DNA of 64,000 nucleotides from Actinomyces glycerinitolerans (GTDB lineage: Bacteria > Actinomycetota > Actinomycetes > Actinomycetales > Actinomycetaceae). Under the pieces are notes generated by a model, which made no database searches, was not told the DNA's origin, and saw only the letters and a program-made list of their open reading frames with translations. Location: the NCBI RefSeq assembly GCF_900098745.1, contig NZ_FQTT01000012.1, forward strand, positions 249,413 to 313,412, written 5' to 3'. Position numbers and translations under genes: made by a program. Position 1 is the stretch's first letter. Every line of letters begins with the position of its first letter. This document shows, one piece after another, positions 1 through 7,478 of the stretch.

Positions 1-2
1 CC

Positions 3-365
3 GACTGCCAGAACGTTGAGCAGCTGCGGCAGCAGCCCGAGCGCCTGCTCAAGGTCCACTGGGCCGAGCACGCCCAGAGCGCCTACCTGGTGCAGCTGGA
101 GGTGGAGTCCCTGGACCGTGGCGGCCTGCTGGCGGACATCACCCGCGTCCTGGCCGACAATCACGTCAACATGATCAGTGCCAACGTGAGCACTTCCCGG
201 GACCGGGTGGTGGTGGGCCGGTTCGTGGTCGAGCTGGCGGAGGCCAGCCACCTCGACCACACCTTGGCCTCCCTGCGGCGCATCGACGGCGTGTTCGAGG
301 CGCGGCGGCTGACTTCCTCCACCAATCGGCACCAGCACGAGCGCCCGGCTCAGGCCGACGCCTGA
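3..365 (+). CDS. relA: RelA/SpoT (p)ppGpp synthetase, C-terminal fragment
   Basis: This is the last ~120 codons of a gene entering from the left edge. The residues form an ACT-type regulatory domain: a run around 'VESLDRGGLLADITRVLAD' followed by 'NVNMISANVST'-like and 'GRFVVELA' strands is typical of the C-terminal ACT domain of long RSH enzymes, which make and degrade (p)ppGpp in the stringent response. The catalytic HD and synthetase domains lie outside the window. A short polar tail ends at TGA 363-365, two bases before the end of the convergent gene. The position upstream of an MBL hydrolase and hisS matches the usual actinobacterial order and supports relA. Confidence 0.85.
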   Translation, partial: DCQNVEQLRQQPERLLKVHWAEHAQSAYLVQLEVESLDRGGLLADITRVLADNHVNMISANVSTSRDRVVVGRFVVELAEASHLDHTLASLRRIDGVFEARRLTSSTNRHQHERPAQADA

Positions 366-367
366 AC

Positions 368-991
368 TCAGTCCGGCACAATCGGCGCGTACAGTTCGTC
401 GATCAGTCGGCGGGCTCGCCGCAGGCCCCGCATGCCGCCGCCGCGGCGGGCCAGCAGCGCCGGCTCCAGGTCGCGGCGGGTCAGCCCGGCGCGGCGGGCA
501 CGCAGCACCGCATCGACGGCCACCGCGGGTGGCGCAGTGCGCGCCAGGTCGACGACCGTCCGGGGGAGCCGTAGACAGATCACCCCTTCCAGGGTGACGA
601 CGTCGGCTGGGGGCGCGTTGCGCACAAGTTCTGGTCCTGCGGGTACCTGCCCGCCGGTGTGCACCCACAGGGCGGTGCGCCCGGCCACCACCCGGTTGGC
701 CGGTAGCCGCGGCGCGAGTGCGGCGGCGCGGGCGGCCGGGTTGCCGAGCAGGTCCGCCGGCACCGCTTGCCCGTACACGTCCACCAACACCCGCTCATCC
801 AGACCGTGGCAGCGCAGCAGCGCCAACTCCTGCATGGGCAGGACATCCATAATCGGCTCGACGGGGCCGTGCAGCAGGCGCGCCAGCACCGCCCGGGCGG
901 GAACCGTGCGGGTCCGGGCCCCCGGGGCGAAGTCGACCAGCGGCTCCGGCGACGACGACGGAGCCGGGGGAGTGGAAGGGGCCGTGGGCAT
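368..991 (-). CDS. Hypothetical protein resembling AbiEi-type antitoxin / DUF559-linked proteins
   Basis: A 207-residue protein. The ATG at 991 is preferred because AGGAAGG lies about 8 bases upstream; the frame stays open to 1102. A Pro/Ser-rich N-terminal stretch is followed by a compact region with 'VVAGRTALWVHTGG', 'EGVICLRLPRTVVDLAR' and an Arg-rich C-terminal helix. The 'R(T/L)xxDLAR' type motif and the order of elements resemble actinobacterial proteins annotated as type IV AbiEi-family antitoxins or nuclease-less DUF559 relatives. No AbiEii-like nucleotidyltransferase is adjacent, so a toxin-antitoxin role is not supported by context. It ends 2 bp from relA, tail to tail. Confidence 0.55.
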   Translation of the reverse strand: MPTAPSTPPAPSSSPEPLVDFAPGARTRTVPARAVLARLLHGPVEPIMDVLPMQELALLRCHGLDERVLVDVYGQAVPADLLGNPAARAAALAPRLPANRVVAGRTALWVHTGGQVPAGPELVRNAPPADVVTLEGVICLRLPRTVVDLARTAPPAVAVDAVLRARRAGLTRRDLEPALLARRGGGMRGLRRARRLIDELYAPIVPD

Positions 992-1516
992 GGCCTCATC
1001 CTTCCTGGGCGCGGGCGCCGGCACCAGTGCCCGACGGCTGCCTGTGGAAAACCTCGCTACAGCCAGGGTCGCCGGCACGGTCGCTCGCGACAGCACGAGC
1101 ATTGTCCCAGCCGGCGCGGGAACAGATCGGTCTACGGACGCTTTGCCGAGTTATGGCGGTGTGGAAACTTTTTGGAGTCGGTCATGTTCCGTACAGCGCA
1201 CTGGTGGCGTGTGGAGTGTGGCTGTGTTTGGTTACCCGGGTCCTGCCCGGGGGAAGGGGCCCTGAGCTAGTCATGTCATACAACTCCTACGCAGACGCAA
1301 GCGCTGACGGCGATGACGACGACGGTTCGTCAGATCTGGCGGAGAACCTGAAGAAGCAGGCGATTGAGGAGGTCATGGGCCGGGCGGGGACCGTGCGGGA
1401 GGGTCTTGCGAATGATCCGCAGGTTCTGGCTTCGGCGTTGGTTGTGGGCGCCGTCGTGGCCGCGGGTGGCATACCGTCTTCTTCCTATGGCGCCGCGGGC
1501 GGTTTGAGCGCGTTTA

Positions 1517-1533
1517 GGTCGTGTTGTGTAAGT
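1517..1533 (+). repeat. Left terminal inverted repeat of MITE-like element
   Basis: GGTCGTGTTGTGTAAGT; it pairs with 2044-2060, with one mismatch at the fifth base. Confidence 0.75.
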
Positions 1534-1904
1534 CGTTTGTGGTGGTGGGGCGGTGCTGGCGATGTGGGTGGTGGTCTGGTGGCGGATGGTGAGTTGGTCG
1601 TGTCTGGTGGCTGTGGGGCCCGAGTTTGAGTGGGCTGCGTGTGCCCGTGGGGGACGCGGAGTCGCCTTCGTGAGCACGCTCGCGCTGTTGGGAGCGTCGT
1701 CCCGGAGCCGGGTTGTCGACGTGGGTGCCTGTGGGCGGGCCGGTTGTGTGCTTAGCGAGGATTGGTGTGCGCAGTCAGGCGCGTAGGGCGTTCCCGCGGT
1801 GTCGGGGGCCTGGTTGCCGACAGTCGAAGGGGGCGAGTGGGTCTTGTACCGCCCCGGTTGGACCGCCCACGCCCCGTTGGACCACTGTAACCGGCGGCTA
1901 CGGC

Positions 1905-1995
1905 GGTCCAACGGGGGAACAGGGGTCCAACGGGGGAACAGGGGTCCAACGGGGGAACAGGGGTCCAACGGGGGAACAGGGGTCCAACTGACAGG
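1905..1995 (+). repeat. 19-bp tandem repeat, four full copies plus a partial fifth
   Basis: The unit GGTCCAACGGGGGAACAGG starts at 1905, 1924, 1943 and 1962, and a degraded copy starts at 1981. The full copies are identical, which suggests recent expansion by slippage. Inverted pieces of the motif (GTTGGACC) occur upstream near 1857 and 1876. Confidence 0.9.
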
Positions 1996-2043
1996 TTCGA
2001 CGGCCGCGCACACAGACACCCAACCGCGCACCGCCACCCAAGC

Positions 2044-2060
2044 ACTTACACAACAGGACC
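2044..2060 (-). repeat. Right terminal inverted repeat of MITE-like element
   Basis: The reverse complement reads GGTCCTGTTGTGTAAGT, matching 1517-1533 at 16 of 17 bases. Confidence 0.75.
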
Positions 2061-2363
2061 TAGCGGGCAGTTGGGCAAGGTGTGGTCTTCACCGCTGGCC
2101 GATGATATTGGCACCAGTATTGATTTGACTGTCACCGCGACTCGTGATCTCGCTGATGACATCTATCAGATGGTCTCGAGCGCATACTGGGGTGAGGAGG
2201 ACAGGGTTCCCAAGGGTAGTGACGAGGCGGACTCTAAGTGGCTGTAGTATCCGGTCGGCGTGTGTTACGGCGGCAATGGGGTATGGCCTTTGCGGGTTGA
2301 TAGGGCGTGTGAGTTCGCCTGGTGACGATGGTGTGTTGACCTTGTAGCTGTTAATGGGAGTGG

Positions 2364-2486
2364 ATGGCAGTGGCGTATGTGAGTATGGACGCTGAGGGGG
2401 TGCAGGGTTTCATTGATGCTCTGCAGTCCTGGACCGATAATGCCGAGGTTGAGCGTTCTGAGTTGTACAACCTCAGTAATAGCTAG
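2364..2486 (+). pseudogene. N-terminal piece of the DUF6571-like gene, cut by an in-frame amber codon
   Basis: The ATG at 2364 opens 40 codons (MAVAYVSMDAEGVQGFIDAL...) ending at TAG 2484-2486. The next large gene is in the same frame, and only four sense codons separate this stop from its GTG at 2499. The N-terminal helix with a Trp in 'LQSWTDNAEVER' looks like the start of a WXG100-like or DUF6571-like protein. The simplest reading is one 719-codon gene with a nonsense change at codon 41. The alternative is two translationally coupled genes. Confidence 0.6.
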
Positions 2487-2498
2487 GATGAGGAGCCG

Positions 2499-4523
2499 GT
2501 GGAGGGTGTCGAGGACATGCTCTCTGGCAGCGTTCCTTACGCGGCGGCGTACACGGCCACACCCATCACCGCTGGCCTGGCTACCCTGGGTGGCACGTCA
2601 GCGAGTATGTCGGGGTTGCTGGGCGGTCTCCAGCAAATCATCGATGATCTGCAGACCCGTCTGGATGAGGCGATCGCCATGAACGACTCCGGCATCACCT
2701 TCGGCTCCACCGACGGCACCGTTTGTTACTACCTGCCTGATGGGGTGGAGGACACCCCGGAGAACGTCAAGACTTACAATAGCCAGTCGGTTGCAGACGC
2801 TAAGGCTGATGCCACGTCACTGAAGCAGGCACTGGCCAGTAAGGACGGGACCGCGGAAGACGGCCGCACCGTCGAGGAAATCGCCGAGGCCATGTCGAAG
2901 GAGCAGGATATTGACATCTACGGTGCTGCCTTCGTAAACACCGTGGGAGTAGATACTTTCCTGGACATGGTCCAGCAGGTGCAGGCGGATAACACTTACT
3001 CTACTGCGAGTAGCGGCACCTCTCAGTATGCTCATCCGAAGGCCGAGGATGAGGAGGCGACCGACTCGGTTGTGAATACGATGGGGCATGTCCTGGCGGC
3101 GGCTTCCTACCATGATGTCACGGGTCCTCGACTTGCGGCCGCGTTGGAGACGGCGGTGACCGAGGACGGTCACAAGGGCCGCACCGCGGCGATGAATGCG
3201 TTGTTGTCGGTTGATGGTCTGTACTACGACACGGGTTTCTTGGTTGATTTGGCGGATCGGATGGAGGAGCTGCCGTATGACGGAACCCGGCCGACCTATC
3301 CCATGCCCGCCAACAAGGTTGACGAATACGGTCGCGTGTACACGCGCGAAAGCCTGGACCCGCTTCAGGGCGTGCTGACCGCGATGGGCACCAACACCGA
3401 GGCCGCGCTGGGATACCTGGCACCCGAGGATGGGGGATCGGTCGACGGCTCAGGTCATTGGGTTCCCAGCCAGGCCTCGGTGGACCGCTGGGAGTTGCTT
3501 ACCAACCGCACCTGGGACCCTGACAAGGGCAACGAGGCCTTGACGACCGCGATGGCAGGGGCCTCTGCACAGCGCATGCCGTCTGATGATTCGACGGACG
3601 AGCGCGCCGCGTGGGCGACCGGAGAGGCGATGACTTACCTCAGCGGTCTAGATGAGGAAGCATTCACCCAGACGGGTAGGGACAACACCGCCATTATTCT
3701 TGGCAACTCCATGGCGGAAATTGAGGACGTCATCAACGGCAATGTGGACTCTTCAGGTGCGGTGTTTGTTGGGGATGCGACGCGGCCCGCCGCGCTGCCC
3801 GACAACCACGAGTCAGACATCCGCGCACTGACCCGCTTGGTCGGTATGGAGGAGAGTTCGCTGTCGATCCTGTCGAACGCGGTCGGCCGCTACTCCACGG
3901 CTCGCAACCAGGCCATCCTCGACGAGTACCCCGACGCCACTTTGGGTGACGGATCGGGGATGGACGAGGCGTTAAAGACCGCCAGCAGGAATGACGGGGC
4001 ACTCCTGGGGTTCATTGAGCAGTCAGCCGTCAATGCACTGACTGCTCATGGTGAAAGTGAGGCGCATGCAAATGAGCTTACCGCCTCGACTATTCTGGGT
4101 GCCTTCGGCGCGGGTTTGTCGGTAGTGCCGCATCCGGGCGCCCAGGCCGCGTCGGTTGCGGTCACTGCTGCAACCCCGGGATTGACCGAGCAGATGAGCC
4201 AGTTCGACCTGACACAGGTAGAGGATACCGAGGACCTGTCCGAGGCCGCCCAGCAGGAGGCCTTCCAGGGGGCCATGGCGCAGATCTCGAACGCGGGACG
4301 ACTGCCCGACTCCGCTTACATCGACTATAACCAGAAGGATCTCGGCGATCTCTACGACTGGATGGACGACGACCATCAGATCGATATGACCATGTTGCTA
4401 TCCGACTCCACTTACAGGAAGCAGTTCAACCACTGGATGGAGAGCCCCGACGTCCCCTCGTCTGATTTGGAGATCCAGTTCGACGTGGGTGTCGAGAAGG
4501 GTCATGGCAAGGTCGACGAGTAG
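2499..4523 (+). CDS. Large helical DUF6571-like protein (probably the body of a disrupted gene)
   Basis: 674 codons from GTG 2499; in-frame codons continue upstream through an amber codon to ATG 2364. The protein is acidic, mostly helical and has no transmembrane segment or signal peptide. It contains a Gly/Ala-rich helix near residues 25-50, an Asp/Glu-rich centre, and a second Ala/Gly hydrophobic helical region near 525-560. This matches uncharacterised actinobacterial proteins labelled DUF6571, often found with WXG100-like proteins and lipoproteins; I cannot assign a function. It lies downstream of the split small gene and 14 bp upstream of a membrane protein gene, so the set probably formed one operon. 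Base composition is more A/T-rich than the flanking core genes. Confidence 0.6.
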   Translation: MEGVEDMLSGSVPYAAAYTATPITAGLATLGGTSASMSGLLGGLQQIIDDLQTRLDEAIAMNDSGITFGSTDGTVCYYLPDGVEDTPENVKTYNSQSVADAKADATSLKQALASKDGTAEDGRTVEEIAEAMSKEQDIDIYGAAFVNTVGVDTFLDMVQQVQADNTYSTASSGTSQYAHPKAEDEEATDSVVNTMGHVLAAASYHDVTGPRLAAALETAVTEDGHKGRTAAMNALLSVDGLYYDTGFLVDLADRMEELPYDGTRPTYPMPANKVDEYGRVYTRESLDPLQGVLTAMGTNTEAALGYLAPEDGGSVDGSGHWVPSQASVDRWELLTNRTWDPDKGNEALTTAMAGASAQRMPSDDSTDERAAWATGEAMTYLSGLDEEAFTQTGRDNTAIILGNSMAEIEDVINGNVDSSGAVFVGDATRPAALPDNHESDIRALTRLVGMEESSLSILSNAVGRYSTARNQAILDEYPDATLGDGSGMDEALKTASRNDGALLGFIEQSAVNALTAHGESEAHANELTASTILGAFGAGLSVVPHPGAQAASVAVTAATPGLTEQMSQFDLTQVEDTEDLSEAAQQEAFQGAMAQISNAGRLPDSAYIDYNQKDLGDLYDWMDDDHQIDMTMLLSDSTYRKQFNHWMESPDVPSSDLEIQFDVGVEKGHGKVDE

Positions 4524-4537
4524 ATCAGGGAAATTGA

Positions 4538-5167
4538 ATGATGTCGTTAAAGCTTTCCGATCGCCTGTGGGTGTTGGCTAATCGTATGGGTGCGCCTTTT
4601 GTGGTTTCTTTGATGATTGTGGTGTTGGTGCTGGTGGGGCGTTTGGCTTGGTGGGGGTACCAGCAGATTCCTCCTCCGCGTCCCAGCGAACCATATTGTT
4701 TGGTGCTCAGCGAAGAGGATGTTGTCCCACTTTTAGACGAGGCAACGAACGTATATGGTCTCGACGAGCAAATGATCGAATCTTATTGGACCTGTGGAGT
4801 CAATGGCGCTCATGAGCGAGGTCTCTACATTCAGGCGGCTCGGGATGCAGATGATGTGCTCGTCAACTATAAGGATATAGGTGTGTCGGTGGTGGATACT
4901 GTGTCTGCGAGGCCTGGGGCTCGTGTTCGGTCGGTTGGGGATGCGACTGTGGTGTGCTGGATTCAGGGAGGGGACGCCTTCGCCGGCTGGTTCGAGGGAA
5001 CTGCTGCCGTGATCTTCTCCACCACTCGAACCAATGATGATGCTATTGCTGCGACTCAGGCTCACATCCTTGAGGAGCTTGTGGTTAGGCACGGTGCGGT
5101 GCTTTTGGATGATGTTGGGTTTACGTCTACGCCGTCGCCTACGCCTGATCCGTACTGGACGCCGTGA
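4538..5167 (+). CDS. Membrane-anchored hypothetical protein
   Basis: 209 residues. A GGGAAA ribosome site lies about 6 bases before ATG 4538. One strong transmembrane helix at about residues 20-42 (FVVSLMIVVLVLVGRLAW) is followed by a Pro-rich linker and a ~150-residue soluble domain with two Cys (in 'PYCLVL' and 'YWTCGVNG') and a third in 'VVCWIQGG'. The tail is Thr/Ser/Pro-rich. Orientation is probably N-in, with the domain outside. It sits between the DUF6571-like gene (14 bp upstream) and a lipoprotein gene, suggesting a common cell-surface role. No family is recognised. Confidence 0.6.
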   Translation: MMSLKLSDRLWVLANRMGAPFVVSLMIVVLVLVGRLAWWGYQQIPPPRPSEPYCLVLSEEDVVPLLDEATNVYGLDEQMIESYWTCGVNGAHERGLYIQAARDADDVLVNYKDIGVSVVDTVSARPGARVRSVGDATVVCWIQGGDAFAGWFEGTAAVIFSTTRTNDDAIAATQAHILEELVVRHGAVLLDDVGFTSTPSPTPDPYWTP

Positions 5168-5232
5168 GTGGCCCGGGCGCTTGTGTTGTATTGCCTGTCG
5201 CTGGTCTGTCTACTGTTAAAGAGATCGTAAAT

Positions 5233-5916
5233 ATGAGACATCTAGCTGCTGCGTTACGGGGTCGTTTACGCCGTTCGTTGACGGGTCTGCTCATATTGCT
5301 GTTGGCGTGTGGGCCGCTGGTGGCGTGCTCATCGGAGTCGGATGACAACCCCCTGAATATCCCCACCTATGATCCGGAGGCTGCAGCGTCGGCGGAGGCC
5401 TCGGAGTCCGCCGCCGCTGCTGAGGCGTCTGCTGAGGCTGCGGGTGTGGTGACGGCGGAGTCGATGTCCACCGACCGCTACGTGGTTACCTCTATCCCTG
5501 AGGACCTGGATAAGCAGCAGACCGAGATCCTGAAGGCCTTCGTCAACTACGACCAGGTCACCTGGAACATCTGGTTCACCGGCACCGGCGTAGAAAACGC
5601 CGAACCACTCACCACTGCTGAAGAATACCAATACGTATACGGAAATTACGAAGATGTCAAGGGTGAAACTGTGGGAGGCGTGGTCCGCATATCGGTCACG
5701 GAGGTGTTCGCTATGAGTCCCACCGAGGCCCAAGTTATTGTGTGTGACGACCAGTCCGACCTTACGTCGTATGACGCTTCAGGGCAAGAGAACACTGATC
5801 CGGCTGCACTTCAGGGGCGATACGAGGTGCTTATATCCATGGTCAACGAGGGTTCAGGTTGGGTGACTTCAAACGAAGCGACACTGTCTACAAATGAATG
5901 CACGGTAGGCCCATGA
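5233..5916 (+). CDS. Hypothetical lipoprotein
   Basis: 227 residues from ATG 5233, which has AAAGAG 8-9 bases upstream; an in-frame GTG at 5164 would overlap the previous gene but adds a non-signal N-terminus. A Leu-rich signal peptide ends in a lipobox 'LVAC', so Cys becomes the lipid-modified residue 1. A Ser/Ala/Glu low-complexity linker follows, then a soluble domain with 'TWNIWFTGTG' and 'SMVNEGSGWVTS' reminiscent of secreted or lipid-anchored actinobacterial proteins of unknown role. It ends with an ATGA overlap onto the next (broken) gene, so the two were co-translated. Confidence 0.65.
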   Translation: MRHLAAALRGRLRRSLTGLLILLLACGPLVACSSESDDNPLNIPTYDPEAAASAEASESAAAAEASAEAAGVVTAESMSTDRYVVTSIPEDLDKQQTEILKAFVNYDQVTWNIWFTGTGVENAEPLTTAEEYQYVYGNYEDVKGETVGGVVRISVTEVFAMSPTEAQVIVCDDQSDLTSYDASGQENTDPAALQGRYEVLISMVNEGSGWVTSNEATLSTNECTVGP

Positions 5917-6456
5917 AATCGAAGAACCGTCGTGTTGTTTCTGCCGCATTGGTGGCAGTGATGTGTTTGTCGGCTCTCGCCTCGGCCGCATCCGCTAATG
6001 ACCACGTTCCAAAGGTTCGGGTTCGTCTTCTGGTTCGGTGGTGCAGGGTGGGGATGGTTCGGTTGATATAGCGGTGTATGCGGAGTTCACGTCGGCGGCG
6101 CCGGATGGCTCGGCTGGTTCTGGTGGTGGCGCTACGGCGTGGTCGCTGTCGGTGACCGCCGCGGTGCATCCGGTGTGCTGGTATGAGCCGGACAGGATGG
6201 GTGTGGAGCGGGCGGAGTGGTTTGAATCCGGGCAGGCGGAGAAGGAGACCTCGGTCCACGGCGGCTGAAGTGGTGTCCGGTCGTATGTCGAGTCTGAGCA
6301 CCCCGACTATGACTCCTATGCGGACCGACACGGAGGGCTACTGGTACACTCCGTGGTGCTCGTAGGAGTACTTAAGGGGATGATTACTCCGAGAACACCG
6401 AGACCGCGCAGTGCCGATTTCCCAGGCGCCGCCTGTGCGATGAAGCTCAAGGATGA
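5913..6456 (+). pseudogene. Frameshifted exported Cys-containing protein
   Basis: The ATG at 5913 overlaps the lipoprotein stop (ATGA). It encodes a clean signal peptide (MKSKNRRVVSAALVAVMCL...ASAASA). After about 33 codons the frame fails near the AAA at 6011-6013. The continuation (Gly/Ser linker, 'VDIAVYAEF', 'VCWYEPDRMGVE') is in another frame and stops at 6266-6268. Further meaningful residues ('EHPDYDSYAD', then 'GYWYTPWCS', then 'YSENTETAQC') lie in changing frames up to about 6456. At least two frameshifts and several stops mean the gene is dead unless the sequence contains errors. Confidence 0.7.
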
Positions 6457-6510
6457 CTGACCGGCTAGACTCACCGCGCACGAAGTTGGCCACGCAGGGA
6501 GGACGTAAAG

Positions 6511-7368
6511 ATGACCGGGAAGGCGGCCGAGGGCGGAGACGGGGACGTCCCCGAGGGAGAGGTCATGGTGGATCGGGCGGCGCCCGCTGCCCAGCGGATC
6601 GCCGACCTGGCCAAGGTCTCCGGGCGTCCCAGCAAGTCCGTGCTGGTGGAGGACTATGAGCCTCTGCTGAACGCCCTGCGTGCCGGGCTGCGTTTCTCCG
6701 ACGTGTACGTGCTCGACTCGACCCGCCCGCCCCGTGAGCTACTGGACGAGTGTGCGCGCAGGCGCGTCCCCGTCACCGTCATGGCGGCGGCGCTGGCCAC
6801 GGACCTGTTCCGCTCCGACAAGCGACCGGAGATCTTCGGTGTTGCCCGCGTACCCGCACCGGTGCAGCCCGAGGACCTACTGCAGGCCTCCAGCGACCTG
6901 CTGATCCTCGACGGGGTGCGGATCGTCGGCAACATCGGGGCGATCGCCCGCAGTGCCTACGCCTTCGGGGCCGCCGGGATCGTGTTGGTGGACTCCGGGC
7001 TGGCCTCCATTGCGGACCGCCGACTGATCCGTGCCAGCCGCGGCTATGTCTTCTCCCTGCCGGTGGCGCTTATGTACTGGCCTCAGGTGCAGGCGCTGGC
7101 CACCGACTTCACCCGTGCCGGCGGGCACCTGGCCGCGCTCGACGCCGGGGCGACGGGCTCCCTGGACCGGCTGTCGGCCTGGGAGGGACGACTGGCCCTG
7201 ATCCTGGGGGCCGAGACCACCGGGCTGACGCCGCAGGCGCGGGCACTGGCGCAGGCGACGGTGAGCATCCCGATGAACCCGGCGGTGGAGTCGCTGAACG
7301 TATCCGTTGCCGCCGGCGTGCTGCTGCACCGCCGCGCCTGGCGCAACCTGGCCCCGGCTGCCCAGTAG
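6511..7368 (+). CDS. Thiostrepton-resistance-type (Tsr/TsnR) 23S rRNA 2'-O-methyltransferase
   Basis: 285 residues from ATG 6511 (GGGAGG 8 bases upstream). A second ATG at 6565, with its own GGGAGAGG, gives 267 residues, closer to the ~269 of Tsr. It has the full SPOUT pattern: 'NIGAIAR' (141-147), 'LILGAETTG' (230-238) and 'IPMNPAVESLNVSVAAG' (253-269). The N-terminal part matches the TSNR_N substrate-binding domain, with 'PAAQRIADL', 'LVEDYEPLL' and 'IFGVARVP'. The segment 'AAGIVLVDSGLASIADRRL' and 'RASRGYVFSLPVAL' are almost as I remember in Tsr and NshR, which methylate the ribose of A1067 in 23S rRNA and block thiostrepton and nosiheptide binding. A housekeeping SpoU-type methylase is the alternative, but the N-terminal match argues for the Tsr branch. 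Confidence 0.8.
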   Translation: MTGKAAEGGDGDVPEGEVMVDRAAPAAQRIADLAKVSGRPSKSVLVEDYEPLLNALRAGLRFSDVYVLDSTRPPRELLDECARRRVPVTVMAAALATDLFRSDKRPEIFGVARVPAPVQPEDLLQASSDLLILDGVRIVGNIGAIARSAYAFGAAGIVLVDSGLASIADRRLIRASRGYVFSLPVALMYWPQVQALATDFTRAGGHLAALDAGATGSLDRLSAWEGRLALILGAETTGLTPQARALAQATVSIPMNPAVESLNVSVAAGVLLHRRAWRNLAPAAQ

Positions 7369-7408
7369 CCGGCACCGAGCCGCAGCCCCGCGATGCGCGG
7401 CCCACAGC

Positions 7409-7455
7409 GCGACGGCGGGCCCCACCCTTGCGTGAGGGGTGGGGCCCGCCGTCGT
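7409..7455. terminator. Bidirectional hairpin terminator
   Basis: A perfect 17-bp stem (7411-7427 with 7437-7453), extendable by two pairs, with a 9-base loop. It lies between the convergent methyltransferase and DUF349 genes. It is very G+C-rich and has no T-tract, as is common in actinobacteria. Confidence 0.75.
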
Positions 7456-7478
7456 CGTGGCCGAAGGTTCCGTGCGGA

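Larger units (their letters stand above)
1517..2060. mobile_element. 544-bp MITE-like insertion with terminal inverted repeats and TA target duplication
   Basis: The ends are near-perfect inverted repeats: 17 bases at 1517-1533 match the reverse complement of 2044-2060 at 16 positions, with weaker similarity continuing inward. TA at 1515-1516 and 2061-2062 fits a 2-bp target duplication, as made by IS630/Tc1-mariner-type transposases. No transposase-like frame lies inside, so it is non-autonomous. It carries a 19-bp tandem array near its right side and inverted copies of the same motif to the left of that array. The reading frame of the host gene is restored on paper by exact excision, which supports these borders. 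Confidence 0.72.
1273..2247 (+). pseudogene. Small secretion-substrate-like gene split by a mobile element
   Basis: Codons 1273-1516 encode an Asp-rich N-terminus (MSYNSYADASADGDDDDG), a helix and a hydrophobic Ala/Val/Gly stretch. Codons resume at 2063 and run to TAG 2245-2247, ending in 'VSSAYWGEEDRVPKG'. A 544-bp element occupies 1517-2060. Removing it with one TA copy joins TTT-A to GC-GGG, giving one open frame of 142 residues, so the two halves were one gene. GGAAGGGG lies upstream of the ATG. The small helical product followed by a large partner resembles the layout of WXG100-type gene pairs, but no WXG motif is clear. As it stands the N-terminal half runs into the element and ends at 1629. 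Confidence 0.7.

Noticed and set aside
1905-1995. CRISPR array
   Set aside because: Units are contiguous 19-bp copies without spacers, and no cas genes are present.
1752-2045. Transposase or passenger gene inside the MITE-like element
   Set aside because: Frames on both strands are made of the tandem repeat (for example repeated 'VGPLFPRWTP') and show no transposase motifs.
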